Under the pieces are notes generated by a model, which worked only from the letters and a program-made list of their open reading frames with translations, ran no database searches and was not told the origin of the DNA. A stretch of DNA of 64,000 nt, taken from assembly GCA_963169855.1 (NCBI GenBank), contig CAUJCN010000002.1, positions 744,001 to 808,000 on the forward strand, read 5' to 3'. Below are positions 1 to 7,696 of this stretch, one piece after another. The stretch's first letter is position 1. Every line of letters starts with the position of its first letter. This stretch comes from Patescibacteria group bacterium. GTDB taxonomy: Bacteria; Patescibacteria; Dojkabacteria; J137. Both the position numbers and the translations under genes were made by a program.

Positions 1-398
1 CCAGCACGTCCTTGCCCATCGTCGTTTGGATCTGTATTTAGAGTATTCCTATCTCCGCCTTGTAAAAGAAGATTTGGAACTAATCTATGGAATTTTGTAT
101 TTACGTAATAGTTATTATTAGCTAGGTAGACAAAATTATTTACGTTCACAGGTGCGTTCTTTTCGAACAAATCAATGGTAAAAGATCCTTGAGAAGTATT
201 CACTGTCGCAAAGTAGTTTAGATTTTGATCTATAGTCTGAGCAGGTGCTTCTTGAAAAGGATCGTCTGGATCATCAAACAGTTTTCCGATTGAAAGAATT
301 TTTCCCAACGATAGATTTTGACCCGCAACAATAAGAATTCCAAAACAAATGAGAATTCCTACCAGGTAAAGAAATACTTGATTTTCTTGTTTAAACAT
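1..398 (-). CDS. Membrane-anchored cyclophilin-type peptidyl-prolyl isomerase (C-terminus cut by window edge)
   Basis: Translated from an ATG at 398, the protein begins with a short charged stretch and one hydrophobic segment (about residues 9-26, FLYLVGILICFGILIVAG). A linker follows, and then the start of a cyclophilin domain: FATVNTSQGSFTIDLFEKNA, NNFVYLANNNYY, KFHRLVPNLLLQGGD. The F-H-R and Q-G-G-D motifs are the usual active-site region of cyclophilins, which catalyse cis-trans isomerisation of prolyl bonds. The N-terminal segment probably anchors the domain outside the membrane, as in other extracytoplasmic PPIases. The rest of the domain lies beyond position 1. The start overlaps the rlmB stop codon (TAATG), so the two genes are probably co-transcribed and translationally coupled. 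Confidence 0.85.
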   Translation of the reverse strand, partial: MFKQENQVFLYLVGILICFGILIVAGQNLSLGKILSIGKLFDDPDDPFQEAPAQTIDQNLNYFATVNTSQGSFTIDLFEKNAPVNVNNFVYLANNNYYVNTKFHRLVPNLLLQGGDRNTLNTDPNDDGQGRA

Positions 399-1096
399 TA
401 AGGGTTTTGTCTAACTACTTCAAACATTATTATAGAAGCAGCGACGCTCATGTTCAATGAGTTTACGAGACCAAATTGTGGAATTGTTAGAATTTCATCA
501 CATTTCTCTATAACTTCTTGAGAAAGGCTTTTATCTTCTCCACCAATTATGTAGAGTCCGTTTTTGTTTAAAACTTTGTGGGAGTATACGTCTCCACCTC
601 TTTCAATTCCGTAGATAAAGTAACCTCTGTCTTTGAAGTACTTTATTGTTTGGAAGATAGATCCTTGAATTACGTTTGTATGGAAAACAGCTCCTGTAGA
701 AATTTTGGCTACAGTAGGGGTGATTTTCACTTCTTTTGGAACGATTACACCTCCAAATCCAGAACATTCAACACTTCGGATAATTGCTCCAACGTTTTGT
801 TCAAAAGTTGAGTCGTAGATGAAAACGTATGGCTTTTCTTCGTAGAAAAGTTCGTCGGACATTTGGGTATATTCATAGTCAACATAGCAAGCAACGCCTT
901 GGTGTTCTCGGTTTTCAGTCATTTTCGCAAGTTCTTTTCGAGAAATGAATTTAACTGCTACTTTATCTTTTTTTGCAAGATTTTTGATTAGGGAGATTTT
1001 CTCTGAATCGTCGATGCCTTCTTCTAAGAATAGAGTATCTACATTGAATTTGGATCTTAAAGCTTCTAAAACTGTATTTCTACCGTAGGCTAACAT
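398..1096 (-). CDS. rlmB: TrmH/SpoU-family rRNA 2'-O-methyltransferase (RlmB-like)
   Basis: This 232-residue protein matches the RlmB/TrmH architecture. An N-terminal RNA-binding substrate domain (LAYGRNTVLEALRSK, about 1-80) is followed by a SPOUT knotted methyltransferase domain. Motif 1 is visible as STFEQNVGAIIRSVECSG, motif 2 as YIIGGEDKSLSQEV, and motif 3 as QFGLVNSLNMSVAASIIMFE, whose Asn-Ser-Leu-Asn core binds SAM. The family 2'-O-methylates a guanosine in 23S rRNA (G2251 in E. coli) or tRNA; the exact target cannot be read from sequence. It stands upstream of the cyclophilin gene with a one-base overlap. A second, shorter SpoU protein lies at 61229-61678. Confidence 0.88.
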   Translation of the reverse strand: MLAYGRNTVLEALRSKFNVDTLFLEEGIDDSEKISLIKNLAKKDKVAVKFISRKELAKMTENREHQGVACYVDYEYTQMSDELFYEEKPYVFIYDSTFEQNVGAIIRSVECSGFGGVIVPKEVKITPTVAKISTGAVFHTNVIQGSIFQTIKYFKDRGYFIYGIERGGDVYSHKVLNKNGLYIIGGEDKSLSQEVIEKCDEILTIPQFGLVNSLNMSVAASIIMFEVVRQNP

Positions 1097-1140
1097 AGAA
1101 AAAGATTCAAAGATTAAAATAAAAAGATCAAAACAAAGAA

Positions 1141-1146
1141 ATTATA
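1141..1146 (-). promoter_or_regulatory. -10 element for rlmB
   Basis: On the minus strand the sequence reads GGTATAATTTC, a perfect TATAAT box. The expected transcription start is around 1134, giving a leader of about 40 nt before the rlmB ATG. No clear -35 is seen. Confidence 0.5.
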
Positions 1147-1187
1147 CCAATATTTCAGTACTTTAGAATCTTTTCTCTTGGGGGTAG

Positions 1188-1424
1188 TTATTTCTGAACT
1201 TCTGCAAGCTTTCTAAGCTTCTTGTATGCTTTCATTGAAACCTTGACTCTTTTTACCTGTCCGTCAATTTCTAACTTAACTTTTCGTAAGTTTGGTTTCC
1301 AAGTTCTTTTTGTATTTGGTGCTTTGAATTTCCATTTTCCTCCTCCTCCAGAAGCTCCTCTTCTATGTTTCTTATTTCCACCAAAAGATGTCTTTTTTCC
1401 TAAGATTTCACATTGTCTTGCCAT
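1188..1424 (-). CDS. rpmB: 50S ribosomal protein L28
   Basis: This 78-residue basic protein begins MARQCEILGKKTSFGGNKKH, the typical L28 N-terminus (x-C-E-x-x-G-K). It continues with the strand-turn segment FKAPNTKRTWKPNLRKVKL and ends with VKVSMKAYKKLRKL, which matches the usual L28 C-terminal helix. L28 sits near the E site and tRNA exit region of the large subunit. The Gly-rich insert GASGGGG is longer than usual. Upstream on the minus strand is a TATAAT box, and a partial SD (AGGA, 8 nt before the ATG) is one of the few SD-like sequences in this window. The gene is monocistronic by position. Confidence 0.92.
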   Translation of the reverse strand: MARQCEILGKKTSFGGNKKHRRGASGGGGKWKFKAPNTKRTWKPNLRKVKLEIDGQVKRVKVSMKAYKKLRKLAEVQK

Positions 1425-1454
1425 ATCAGTATTCCTAACGTTTTTAAACGTCTA

Positions 1455-1460
1455 ATTATA
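1455..1460 (-). promoter_or_regulatory. -10 element for rpmB
   Basis: The minus strand reads AAATATAATTAGACG. TATAAT is 30 nt upstream of the rpmB ATG, so the leader would be about 24 nt. That leader contains a small inverted repeat (ACGTTT/AAACGT). Confidence 0.45.
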
Positions 1461-1545
1461 TTTTATAAGTTGATTTTAAGCAAGACAAAAAAGGAGAAAA
1501 GTAGTAACAAAATACTATAATGGGTAAACTTTCTGTATTTTTATC

Positions 1546-1574
1546 TTCAAATTTTAATTTTTGGATGTTATACT
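1546..1574 (+). promoter_or_regulatory. Promoter of the tRNA-Thr/tRNA-Tyr pair
   Basis: TTCAAA (1546-1551), a 17-nt spacer and TATACT (1569-1574) form a reasonable sigma-70 promoter. The predicted start near 1581 is followed by a 7-bp hairpin (TTTGATG/CATCAAA, 1582-1600) ending one base before the mature 5' end of tRNA-Thr. That is a plausible 5' processing signal. Confidence 0.5.
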
Positions 1575-1601
1575 GAATCGCTTTGATGAATACCATCAAA
1601 T

Positions 1602-1674
1602 GCCGCTTTAGCTCAGTTGGTAGAGCAACTGTTTTGTAAACAGTGGGTCCTGGGTTCGAGTCCCAGAAGCGGCT
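1602..1674 (+). tRNA. tRNA-Thr (TGT)
   Basis: The gene is 73 nt with a complete cloverleaf. Acceptor stem GCCGCTT pairs with AAGCGGC, with discriminator T. The D-arm is GCTCAGTTGGTAGAGC. The anticodon stem CTGTT/AACAG has loop TTGTAAA, so the anticodon is TGT. The T-arm contains GGTTCGAGTCC. No CCA is encoded. Confidence 0.95.
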
Positions 1675-1681
1675 TTCTTGA

Positions 1682-1765
1682 CCGAGAATGACGGAGTGGT
1701 CAAACGTACCTGACTGTAAATCAGGCAGCCTTAGGCTTACGGAGGTTCGAATCCTTCTTCTCGGA
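1682..1765 (+). tRNA. tRNA-Tyr (GTA)
   Basis: The gene is 84 nt with the long variable arm of bacterial tRNA-Tyr. Acceptor stem CCGAGAA pairs with TTCTCGG, with discriminator A. The anticodon stem CCTGA/TCAGG encloses CTGTAAA, so the anticodon is GTA. The variable arm is GCCTTAGGCT. It is 7 nt after tRNA-Thr(TGT), so both are probably cut from one transcript. CCA is not encoded. Confidence 0.95.
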
Positions 1766-1812
1766 TATTCAAAATAAACTTCCAATTTCTAATCTCTAAA
1801 TCCTAAATAAGT

Positions 1813-1821
1813 TGATATAAT
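1813..1821 (+). promoter_or_regulatory. Extended -10 promoter for tRNA-Thr(GGT)
   Basis: TGATATAAT (TGn plus TATAAT) lies 9 nt before the mature tRNA 5' end. This puts the predicted transcript start about 3 nt upstream of the tRNA. The same nine bases recur before rpsB, frr, rpsU, the gene at 15667 and recG. Confidence 0.6.
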
Positions 1822-1830
1822 CTTTTTTGT

Positions 1831-1903
1831 GCCGCAGTAGCTCAGTTGGTAGAGCACACCCATGGTAAGGGTGAGGTCACGGGTTCGATTCCCGTCTTCG
1901 GCT
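1831..1903 (+). tRNA. tRNA-Thr (GGT)
   Basis: The gene is 73 nt. The D-arm is GCTCAGTTGGTAGAGC. The anticodon stem CACCC/GGGTG encloses ATGGTAA, so the anticodon is GGT. The T-arm contains GGTTCGATTCC, and the discriminator is T. The acceptor stem is GCCGCAG/CTTCGGC with a C-U mismatch at pair 5-68; all other pairs are canonical. CCA is not encoded. A protein gene starts only 10 nt downstream with no terminator between. Confidence 0.93.
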
Positions 1904-1913
1904 TATTAATAGT

Positions 1914-2495
1914 ATGAAAAAACTGTCAAGGGAAAACTCTTCAAAACAACTTATTCTCCAGTCCATACAATCTTTTTTTGAGGATAATTTCCCAGTAGCA
2001 ACTCATACATTAGCTCATGCAGCAATAGAATCTATACGTGAATTAGCTAACAGTAAGGGTATCTTATCGCTTACTAAAGATTTAGAAAAAAGTGGAGATT
2101 TTAAATTTAAAGATGATGGATTGAATTCAATCTATAAAGATAAAGTAAAAAGTAGTGGAAGAAGTTCTCGAAGAAAATCCAATAATCAGAAGTGGAAAGA
2201 AATTACCGAAACTAACTACAATTTTTTTAAACATTATACTAGTGAGGATTCCACAGAATTTAATCCAGGTATTAATGATCTCTTAATACTGGACGCCATT
2301 CAGCTTTTCATCAATTGCTTTGGTGAAATTCACCCTTATATGAATTTATTCTTAGTATGGATGTATCTGGAAGATAGTAATGTGTTTGTTGAACCTCAAA
2401 AATCCCAATATGAGGAACTGTCTAAATCTTTTCCTGAGTTGAAGTTGGATAAAAAAGTTTTTCTCAAAGTATTGAAAAAGCTTGGATTAAACTAA
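1914..2495 (+). CDS. Conserved protein of unknown function, co-transcribed with a tRNA
   Basis: This 193-residue soluble protein has no signal peptide or membrane segment. An N-terminal helix (ILQSIQSFFEDNFPVATHTL) is followed by HAAIESIRELANSKG. A Ser/Lys/Arg-rich linker follows (about 80-105). A second block contains NYNFFKHYT, then NDLLILDAIQLFINCFGEIH and MNLFLVWMYLEDS. The block pattern (HAA...R-L, NFFKH, DA...GE, F-x-x-W) resembles uncharacterised proteins I recall from proteobacteria, but I cannot name the family or a function. The ATG is 10 nt after tRNA-Thr(GGT) and has no SD. Translation would therefore start on a transcript processed at the tRNA 3' end. Confidence 0.7.
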   Translation: MKKLSRENSSKQLILQSIQSFFEDNFPVATHTLAHAAIESIRELANSKGILSLTKDLEKSGDFKFKDDGLNSIYKDKVKSSGRSSRRKSNNQKWKEITETNYNFFKHYTSEDSTEFNPGINDLLILDAIQLFINCFGEIHPYMNLFLVWMYLEDSNVFVEPQKSQYEELSKSFPELKLDKKVFLKVLKKLGLN

Positions 2496-2541
2496 TATTA
2501 AAAAATTTGTATTCCACCACATAGCCCCAACTTTTCATTCA

Positions 2542-2550
2542 TGAGATAAA
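2542..2550 (+). promoter_or_regulatory. Possible leaderless promoter of dprA
   Basis: TGAGATAAA (TGn plus GATAAA, 4/6 to consensus) ends exactly 6 nt before the dprA ATG. This is the spacing at which transcription would begin on the A of the start codon. It is weaker than the other examples of this arrangement. Confidence 0.35.
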
Positions 2551-2556
2551 GTTCTA

Positions 2557-3600
2557 ATGTCACATTTAGAATTTCTTATCAATGTACTTTTTCAACAGAA
2601 TTTTGGAATCAGAAGTATAAACAAAATCTTGGATCTTAGTAGTAATTTTGAAGAATTCTCAGAAAATACAAAAATAGCATTCGAAAACTCTAGACTTCAA
2701 TTTGTTGAAAACGCATTGAATGTTAAAACAGTTCTAGATAATTGCAAACTAAATAGAGTAGAGTTGGTTACATACTTTGATAAAGAATACCCTAAATTAC
2801 TTAGGCAGATTCCTGATGCACCATTGATATTAGCTTGCAAAGGAAATCTAAACTTGCTCGAAAATCAATCCATAAGTATTGTAGGAACTAGAAATTGCAG
2901 TGCTTACGGACAGCGAGTTACGAAAGAGTTATGCGAATTCTTGTCTTACAGAAACGTTATCACAGTTAGCGGAATGGCGTTTGGGATAGATGCGGTAGTT
3001 CACCAGAATTCAACGCAAACTATTGCAGTACTTCCAACATTCCCTTCAAAAGCTATTCCTGCAAACAACTTTAAAATCTATAATAGTATAATTGAAAACA
3101 ACGGATTAGTAGTTTCTGAGAATATTAAAGATGAACCAATCGCTTCCTATATGTATGTTTCCAGAAATAGAATAGTAGCAGGACTTTCTAGTAAAACGGT
3201 AATTATTGAAGCTGCAGAAAAAAGTGGCGCAATAATAACTGCAGAGTATGCACTTGATTACAATAGAGAAGTTTATGCAGTTCCAGGAAACATTTTTTCA
3301 GAATCTTCCAAAGGTTGTCATAAATTGATTCGTTCAGACGTAGCAAGGATACTAACAAGTTATGAAGATCTAATAGAAAACGATAATTTAGTACCAATTA
3401 TTCCATTCCCCAAAGCTCAAAACTTGACAGAAGATGAGACCTGCATTTATTATGCACTCTCAGATAAGGGCTTGAGTATTGATGAACTATCTATACAAAC
3501 GGCAATTTCACTCAATGTTTTAGGGTACACCTTGATAAATTTAGAACTAAAGGGTTTAATACAGAAAGATATTTTAAATAACTATTCAAGAATAAAATGA
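2557..3600 (+). CDS. dprA: DNA-processing protein DprA (Smf)
   Basis: This 347-residue protein has the usual DprA layout. A helical N-terminal region (1-80) is followed by a Rossmann-like DprA domain with ISIVGTRNCSAYGQ, VITVSGMAFGIDAVVHQN, VSRNRIVAGLSSKTVIIEA and GAIITAEYALDYNREVYAVPG. A C-terminal winged-helix-like domain (about 285-347) closes it. DprA binds incoming single-stranded DNA and loads RecA during natural transformation. The pilus cluster at 47.9-58.7 kb and the SSB at 13.6 kb would fit a DNA-uptake pathway, although ComEC is not in this window. The stop overlaps the topA start (ATGA), the common dprA-topA arrangement. Confidence 0.93.
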   Translation: MSHLEFLINVLFQQNFGIRSINKILDLSSNFEEFSENTKIAFENSRLQFVENALNVKTVLDNCKLNRVELVTYFDKEYPKLLRQIPDAPLILACKGNLNLLENQSISIVGTRNCSAYGQRVTKELCEFLSYRNVITVSGMAFGIDAVVHQNSTQTIAVLPTFPSKAIPANNFKIYNSIIENNGLVVSENIKDEPIASYMYVSRNRIVAGLSSKTVIIEAAEKSGAIITAEYALDYNREVYAVPGNIFSESSKGCHKLIRSDVARILTSYEDLIENDNLVPIIPFPKAQNLTEDETCIYYALSDKGLSIDELSIQTAISLNVLGYTLINLELKGLIQKDILNNYSRIK

Positions 3601-5879
3601 AGTTAGTAATTGTAGAGTCGCCTTCAAAGGCTAGTACTATTAAAAAGTATTTAGGCGACGGTTATGTAGTTAAAGCGTCAAAGGGACATGTGATTGATTT
3701 GCCAAAGTCAGGACTAGGTGTGGATGTAGAAAACAACTTTAAACCAGAATATATAATTACTAAAAAAGACTCATTAACTGAACTTAAGAAGGCTTACAAA
3801 GAAGCTGACGAGTTGATTCTGGCTGTCGACTTAGACCGAGAAGGAGAAGCTATTGGATGGCACATTGCACAGGAATTAGGAGCAATCACTCCTGAAGGAA
3901 ATCCAAAAAAGGGAAAGAAAGTAGAGAGAATTGTTTTCCACGAAATTACAAAGGATGCTATTCAAGAAGCAATAAACTCGCCAAGACACATAGATGTGAA
4001 TTTAGTAAACGCACAACAGGCAAGAAGAGTTTTAGATAGATTAGTAGGTTACAAATTATCACCACTTCTTTGGAAAAAAATCTCGTTCGGATTATCAGCT
4101 GGAAGAGTTCAGTCTGTAGCACTAAGATTAGTTTGCGAAAGAGAAGATGAAAGAGAGAAATTCAAATCCGAAGAATACTGGTCAATAGAAGCATTTACAG
4201 ATGAAAAGAAAGGGGAAGTAAAAGTAGACTACATCACGAAAAATGATGAAGAAGATTCTGATGATTCGGATGGAGGAGATAGTATTGAACAAAAAATTGA
4301 AAAAACAAACGAGGATTTACTAAAATTTGCTTTGTTCAAGATTAACAATAAAGATCCAGAAATCAAAAACAACGATGAAGCAAAAAAGATTGTTGATTCG
4401 GTTAAAGGAAAAGATTGGGTAATTGCAGCGAATGAAAAAAATAGATCAAAAAGATCTCCAAAAGCTCCGTTTATTACTAGTACGCTTCAGCAAGCTGCTG
4501 TTAATCTTTTAGGATTCTCAGCAAAAAGAACAATGGGTATTGCTCAAAAACTTTACGAGGCTGGTTTGATTACCTACATGAGAACAGATTCAACAGTAAT
4601 GTCTGCAGGAGCAATTAAACAGGGGGAAGATTACATTCTAAAAACTTTCGGGAAGGAATATCTTCCAGAAAAAAGAACAGTTCATAAATCAACAAACAAA
4701 TCGGCTCAAGAAGCACACGAATGTATTAGACCAACAGATCTAACAAAATCTAGCGATTCTTTAGGATTAGAGCCAGACGCAAAGAGAGTTTACGATCTAA
4801 TCAGAAATAGAGCGTTAGCCTCATTAATGTCTCCAGCAGAAATTGAAGGATTAGTAATAGATGTAAATATAGATGAATATAAATTCAGAGCAAATGGAAA
4901 AAGAGTAATCTTCCAAGGTTACTTAAAAGTGATGAAAGAAAGGCTTGGAGAAGTAGAGCTTCCAGATCTTCAAATAGGTGATCAGGTTTACCCACACGAG
5001 ATTCTAGGAATTCAACATTTTACTCAACCGCCAGGAAGGTATTCCGAGGCAACTTTGATTAAGAAATTAGAAGAATTGGGAATTGGAAGACCATCTACTT
5101 ACGCATCTATAATCTCTACTTTATTAGATAGAAAATACACAGAGAACGTTGCTAGATATCTTGTTCCAACAGATGTTGGAAGATTAGTAAACAAGCTTTT
5201 GACGATGTACTTCATGAATGTTGTTGACTATGAATTCACAAAATCTATGGAGGATAAATTAGATACAATCGCAGAGGGAAAACTAGAATGGACAGCAATG
5301 TTGAAGGAATTCTACTTCCCATTCGAAAAGGAAATCATCAAGCAAGATAAAAATATCGATAGAAATCTATTTAAACAATTAGGAACTTCAGACGAAAAAT
5401 GTCCCGAATGTGGCAAACCCATGGTTGTAAAATTAGGAAGGTATGGAAAATTCCTGAGTTGTAGCGATTATCCAAAATGTCAGGGTATCAAAGCATTAGA
5501 AGATCCGTCTGTAGAGAACGCATCATTCGATCCAGAAAAATTTGAAGGTGCACCAAAGACAGAAGATGGTAGAGAATTTGAACTAAAGAAGAGTAGATTT
5601 GGAAGCTTCTGGGCACATCCAGATTATCCTAAAGTGAAGGAAGCTAAGCCTTTGTTGTTAAAAGAAAAATGTCCAGAATGTGGAAGCAATCTTGTGGAAA
5701 GAAAAGGTAAATTTGGACGAATGTTTACAGGATGTTCAAGTTATCCTAAATGTAGATACATCAAAGGAGCAAAAAAGAAAGAAGATGGAGAAGAAGTTCA
5801 AGCTACTGCCAAAGCTAAAGGTACAAAATCTCCTAAATCAATCTCAAAGACTAAAAGCAAAAAGGCTAAAAAAGTGTAA
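3597..5879 (+). CDS. topA: DNA topoisomerase I
   Basis: This 760-residue type IA topoisomerase relaxes negative supercoils. The Toprim domain is at the N-terminus (LVIVESPSKASTIKKYLG, then LILAVDLDREGEAIGWHIAQ with the DxDxxGE metal site). The catalytic Tyr is residue 327 in GLITYMRTDST. The C-terminus carries two Cys4 zinc ribbons (CPECGKP...CSDYPKC and CPECGSN...CSSYPKC) separated by a Cys-less ribbon-like repeat, and then a Lys-rich tail. An acidic insert (EEDSDDSDGGDS, about 220-230) is not typical. The ATG overlaps the dprA stop, so translation is probably coupled. Confidence 0.97.
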   Translation: MKLVIVESPSKASTIKKYLGDGYVVKASKGHVIDLPKSGLGVDVENNFKPEYIITKKDSLTELKKAYKEADELILAVDLDREGEAIGWHIAQELGAITPEGNPKKGKKVERIVFHEITKDAIQEAINSPRHIDVNLVNAQQARRVLDRLVGYKLSPLLWKKISFGLSAGRVQSVALRLVCEREDEREKFKSEEYWSIEAFTDEKKGEVKVDYITKNDEEDSDDSDGGDSIEQKIEKTNEDLLKFALFKINNKDPEIKNNDEAKKIVDSVKGKDWVIAANEKNRSKRSPKAPFITSTLQQAAVNLLGFSAKRTMGIAQKLYEAGLITYMRTDSTVMSAGAIKQGEDYILKTFGKEYLPEKRTVHKSTNKSAQEAHECIRPTDLTKSSDSLGLEPDAKRVYDLIRNRALASLMSPAEIEGLVIDVNIDEYKFRANGKRVIFQGYLKVMKERLGEVELPDLQIGDQVYPHEILGIQHFTQPPGRYSEATLIKKLEELGIGRPSTYASIISTLLDRKYTENVARYLVPTDVGRLVNKLLTMYFMNVVDYEFTKSMEDKLDTIAEGKLEWTAMLKEFYFPFEKEIIKQDKNIDRNLFKQLGTSDEKCPECGKPMVVKLGRYGKFLSCSDYPKCQGIKALEDPSVENASFDPEKFEGAPKTEDGREFELKKSRFGSFWAHPDYPKVKEAKPLLLKEKCPECGSNLVERKGKFGRMFTGCSSYPKCRYIKGAKKKEDGEEVQATAKAKGTKSPKSISKTKSKKAKKV

Positions 5880-5916
5880 TTTTTGACTTCTACTATTCAG
5901 ATTTCAAGCTTTGTCA

Positions 5917-5925
5917 TGATATAAT
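5917..5925 (+). promoter_or_regulatory. Extended -10 promoter of rpsB-tsf
   Basis: TGATATAAT gives a predicted start near 5932, immediately before the first leader hairpin. No good -35 is visible at normal spacing, which fits an extended -10 promoter. Confidence 0.6.
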
Positions 5926-5932
5926 CCTTCTC

Positions 5933-5993
5933 GTATCTTCGGATACAAATCAACACTCGTTCTAATTCCATCCTTAAAGTTTAAGGCAGAACG
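5933..5993 (+). promoter_or_regulatory. Structured 5' leader of rpsB (candidate autoregulatory element)
   Basis: Two hairpins lie between the predicted transcript start and rpsB. The first is GTATC-TTCG-GATAC (5933-5946), capped by a stable cUUCGg tetraloop. The second is composite: CGTTCT (5958-5963) pairs with AGAACG (5988-5993), and nested inside it CCTTAA-AGT-TTAAGG (5972-5986) forms a separate stem with an internal loop between. There is no poly-T after them, so they are not terminators. Ribosomal protein S2 is known to repress its own leader in gamma-proteobacteria, so autoregulation is a natural hypothesis. The structure itself is what I see; the binding is inferred. Confidence 0.5.
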
Positions 5994-6024
5994 GGGAAGA
6001 ATATTTACTTATTAATTTTATTAA

Positions 6025-7023
6025 ATGGAAGAGAAGATGAATGACGCCAATTTTTTCCCTGAGTTATCAGATCTATTAAAGTCTGGAGCACAATTCGGTC
6101 ACGAAAAGAGCAGATGGAACCCAAAAATGGCTAAGTATATTTTTGGAATCAAAAACGGAATTCACGTTTTAGATGTACAGAAAACTCATGAAAAGCTAAC
6201 AACAGCTTACAATTTTCTTAAGGAAGCATCTACAAAAGGATACGTTCTATTTGTAGGAACTAAGAAGCAAGCCTCAGATATCATCAAAGAAGAAGCAATT
6301 AGATCAGGTTCATACTTTGTAACAAACAGATGGGCTGGAGGTTTATTTACAAACTTCAACATGATCAAACAGAGTCTTGCAAAATTACAGAGTTTAGAAA
6401 AACAGTTTGAAGAAGGAGTTCAGGGAAGAACTAAATACGAAGTAGCTTTGATGAAAAAGGAATGGCAGACTTTAACTAGACTTTACGCTGGAATTAAGAA
6501 CTTAACAACAAAACCAGTAGCTGTTGTTGTTTTGGATACTAAATTCGAAAAAGCAGCTGTTAGAGAAGCTAGAAAAGTTGGAATTCCTGTAATCGGAATT
6601 GTTGATACAAACTCAAATCCTGATTCAGCAGATTATGTAATTCCTGCAAATGATGATGCAATAAATTCAATCAGAATTATATTCAGAACATTAGGAAATG
6701 CAGTAATGCTAGGAAACAAAGGAGCTGGAGTACAGCACCAATTAAAGGATTACTCAAAAGAAGAAATCAAAATTACTAAAGCAGTAGAAGTTGAGGAAGT
6801 AGCAGAAAGAGTTTCAGTTGATTCTTCAGAAGAAGAAACTGCAAGAACTGTAAAAGAAGCTGCAGCTAAACCTGTAAAATCTACAAGTAAAGCAAAGGGA
6901 ATCTTGGAAAGAGCAAAAGAAGCTGCAACTGAAAAACCAGCTGTAGAAGCTAAGCCTAAGAAGAAAGCTGAAGAAAAACCAGCTAAACCAGCTGCTAAGA
7001 AGGTAGCAAAGGCAAAGAAATAG
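6025..7023 (+). CDS. rpsB: 30S ribosomal protein S2
   Basis: This 332-residue S2 is much longer than the usual 230-260. The core (about 1-240) shows LLKSGAQFGHEKSRWNPKMAK, FVGTKKQASDIIKEEA, TNRWAGGLFTNFNMI and VVVLDTKFEKAAVREARKVG. Beyond it is an 85-residue low-complexity tail rich in Ala, Lys and Glu (EEKPAKPAAKKVAKAKK). A second in-frame ATG at 6037 is also possible, as MNDANFF is closer to ordinary S2 starts; neither has a convincing SD. It is followed 34 nt later by tsf, the standard rpsB-tsf operon. Confidence 0.96.
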   Translation: MEEKMNDANFFPELSDLLKSGAQFGHEKSRWNPKMAKYIFGIKNGIHVLDVQKTHEKLTTAYNFLKEASTKGYVLFVGTKKQASDIIKEEAIRSGSYFVTNRWAGGLFTNFNMIKQSLAKLQSLEKQFEEGVQGRTKYEVALMKKEWQTLTRLYAGIKNLTTKPVAVVVLDTKFEKAAVREARKVGIPVIGIVDTNSNPDSADYVIPANDDAINSIRIIFRTLGNAVMLGNKGAGVQHQLKDYSKEEIKITKAVEVEEVAERVSVDSSEEETARTVKEAAAKPVKSTSKAKGILERAKEAATEKPAVEAKPKKKAEEKPAKPAAKKVAKAKK

Positions 7024-7057
7024 CGTTCATATTTTATTTACTAGTTAGTTAAAATTT

Positions 7058-7678
7058 ATGATAAGTTTAGACCAAATTAAAGAATTAAGAGCGTTATCCG
7101 GAGCAGGTGTTAATAATGTGAGAGAAGCATTAGAAGCAACTGACGGAAATATGGAAGCTGCAATTAAATACCTAAGAGAAAAAGGTATGGCTAAAGCAGA
7201 TAAGAGAAAAGATAAAGTAGCAGCTAACGGGGTTTTAGGAACATACATTCACGCTAACAACAAAGTAGTTGTAGTTGTTGAAGTTGCTTGCGAAACTGAT
7301 TTTGCAGCAAAGAGTCCTGATATGATTGCATTTGCAAACAAAGTCGCTTTGCACATTGCAGCAATGAGTCCTAAGTATATTTCAGAAAATGATATTCCTG
7401 TAGATTTCTTAGAAACGGAAAAGAAAGCTATGGAGGATGAATTAGTAGGAAAGCCGGATGAAGTAAAAGAAAAAATTATTTCTGGAAAAATGGAAAAGAT
7501 ATACAAGGATATCGTCTTACTTCACCAACCAATGTTTGGAGAAGATGGAGCAACAGTAAATGATGCTTTGAATGGGGTAATTGTAAAAGTAGGAGAAAAA
7601 ACTCTTATCACTCAATTCCATAAATATACAGTTTCAGAAAATAATGTTGACGCTGTTTTAACAAACAACGAAGACTAA
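7058..7678 (+). CDS. tsf: Elongation factor Ts
   Basis: This 206-residue EF-Ts is the guanine-nucleotide exchange factor for EF-Tu. It has an N-terminal UBA-like domain (ISLDQIKELRALSGAGVNNV). The EF-Tu contact region follows (EALEATDGNMEAAIKYLREK, then KADKR), and then the core VEVACETDFAAKSPDMIAFA. It has only a single dimerisation core, as in short cyanobacterial and organellar forms, so it is smaller than the 280-residue E. coli protein. No SD precedes the ATG. A strong terminator follows, ending the rpsB-tsf unit. Confidence 0.95.
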   Translation: MISLDQIKELRALSGAGVNNVREALEATDGNMEAAIKYLREKGMAKADKRKDKVAANGVLGTYIHANNKVVVVVEVACETDFAAKSPDMIAFANKVALHIAAMSPKYISENDIPVDFLETEKKAMEDELVGKPDEVKEKIISGKMEKIYKDIVLLHQPMFGEDGATVNDALNGVIVKVGEKTLITQFHKYTVSENNVDAVLTNNED

Positions 7679-7696
7679 TTTAGAACTTCTAATTTA

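Noticed and set aside
1456..1785. Minus-strand frame of 109 codons across the tRNA genes
   Set aside because: It is entirely antisense to two well-formed tRNAs.
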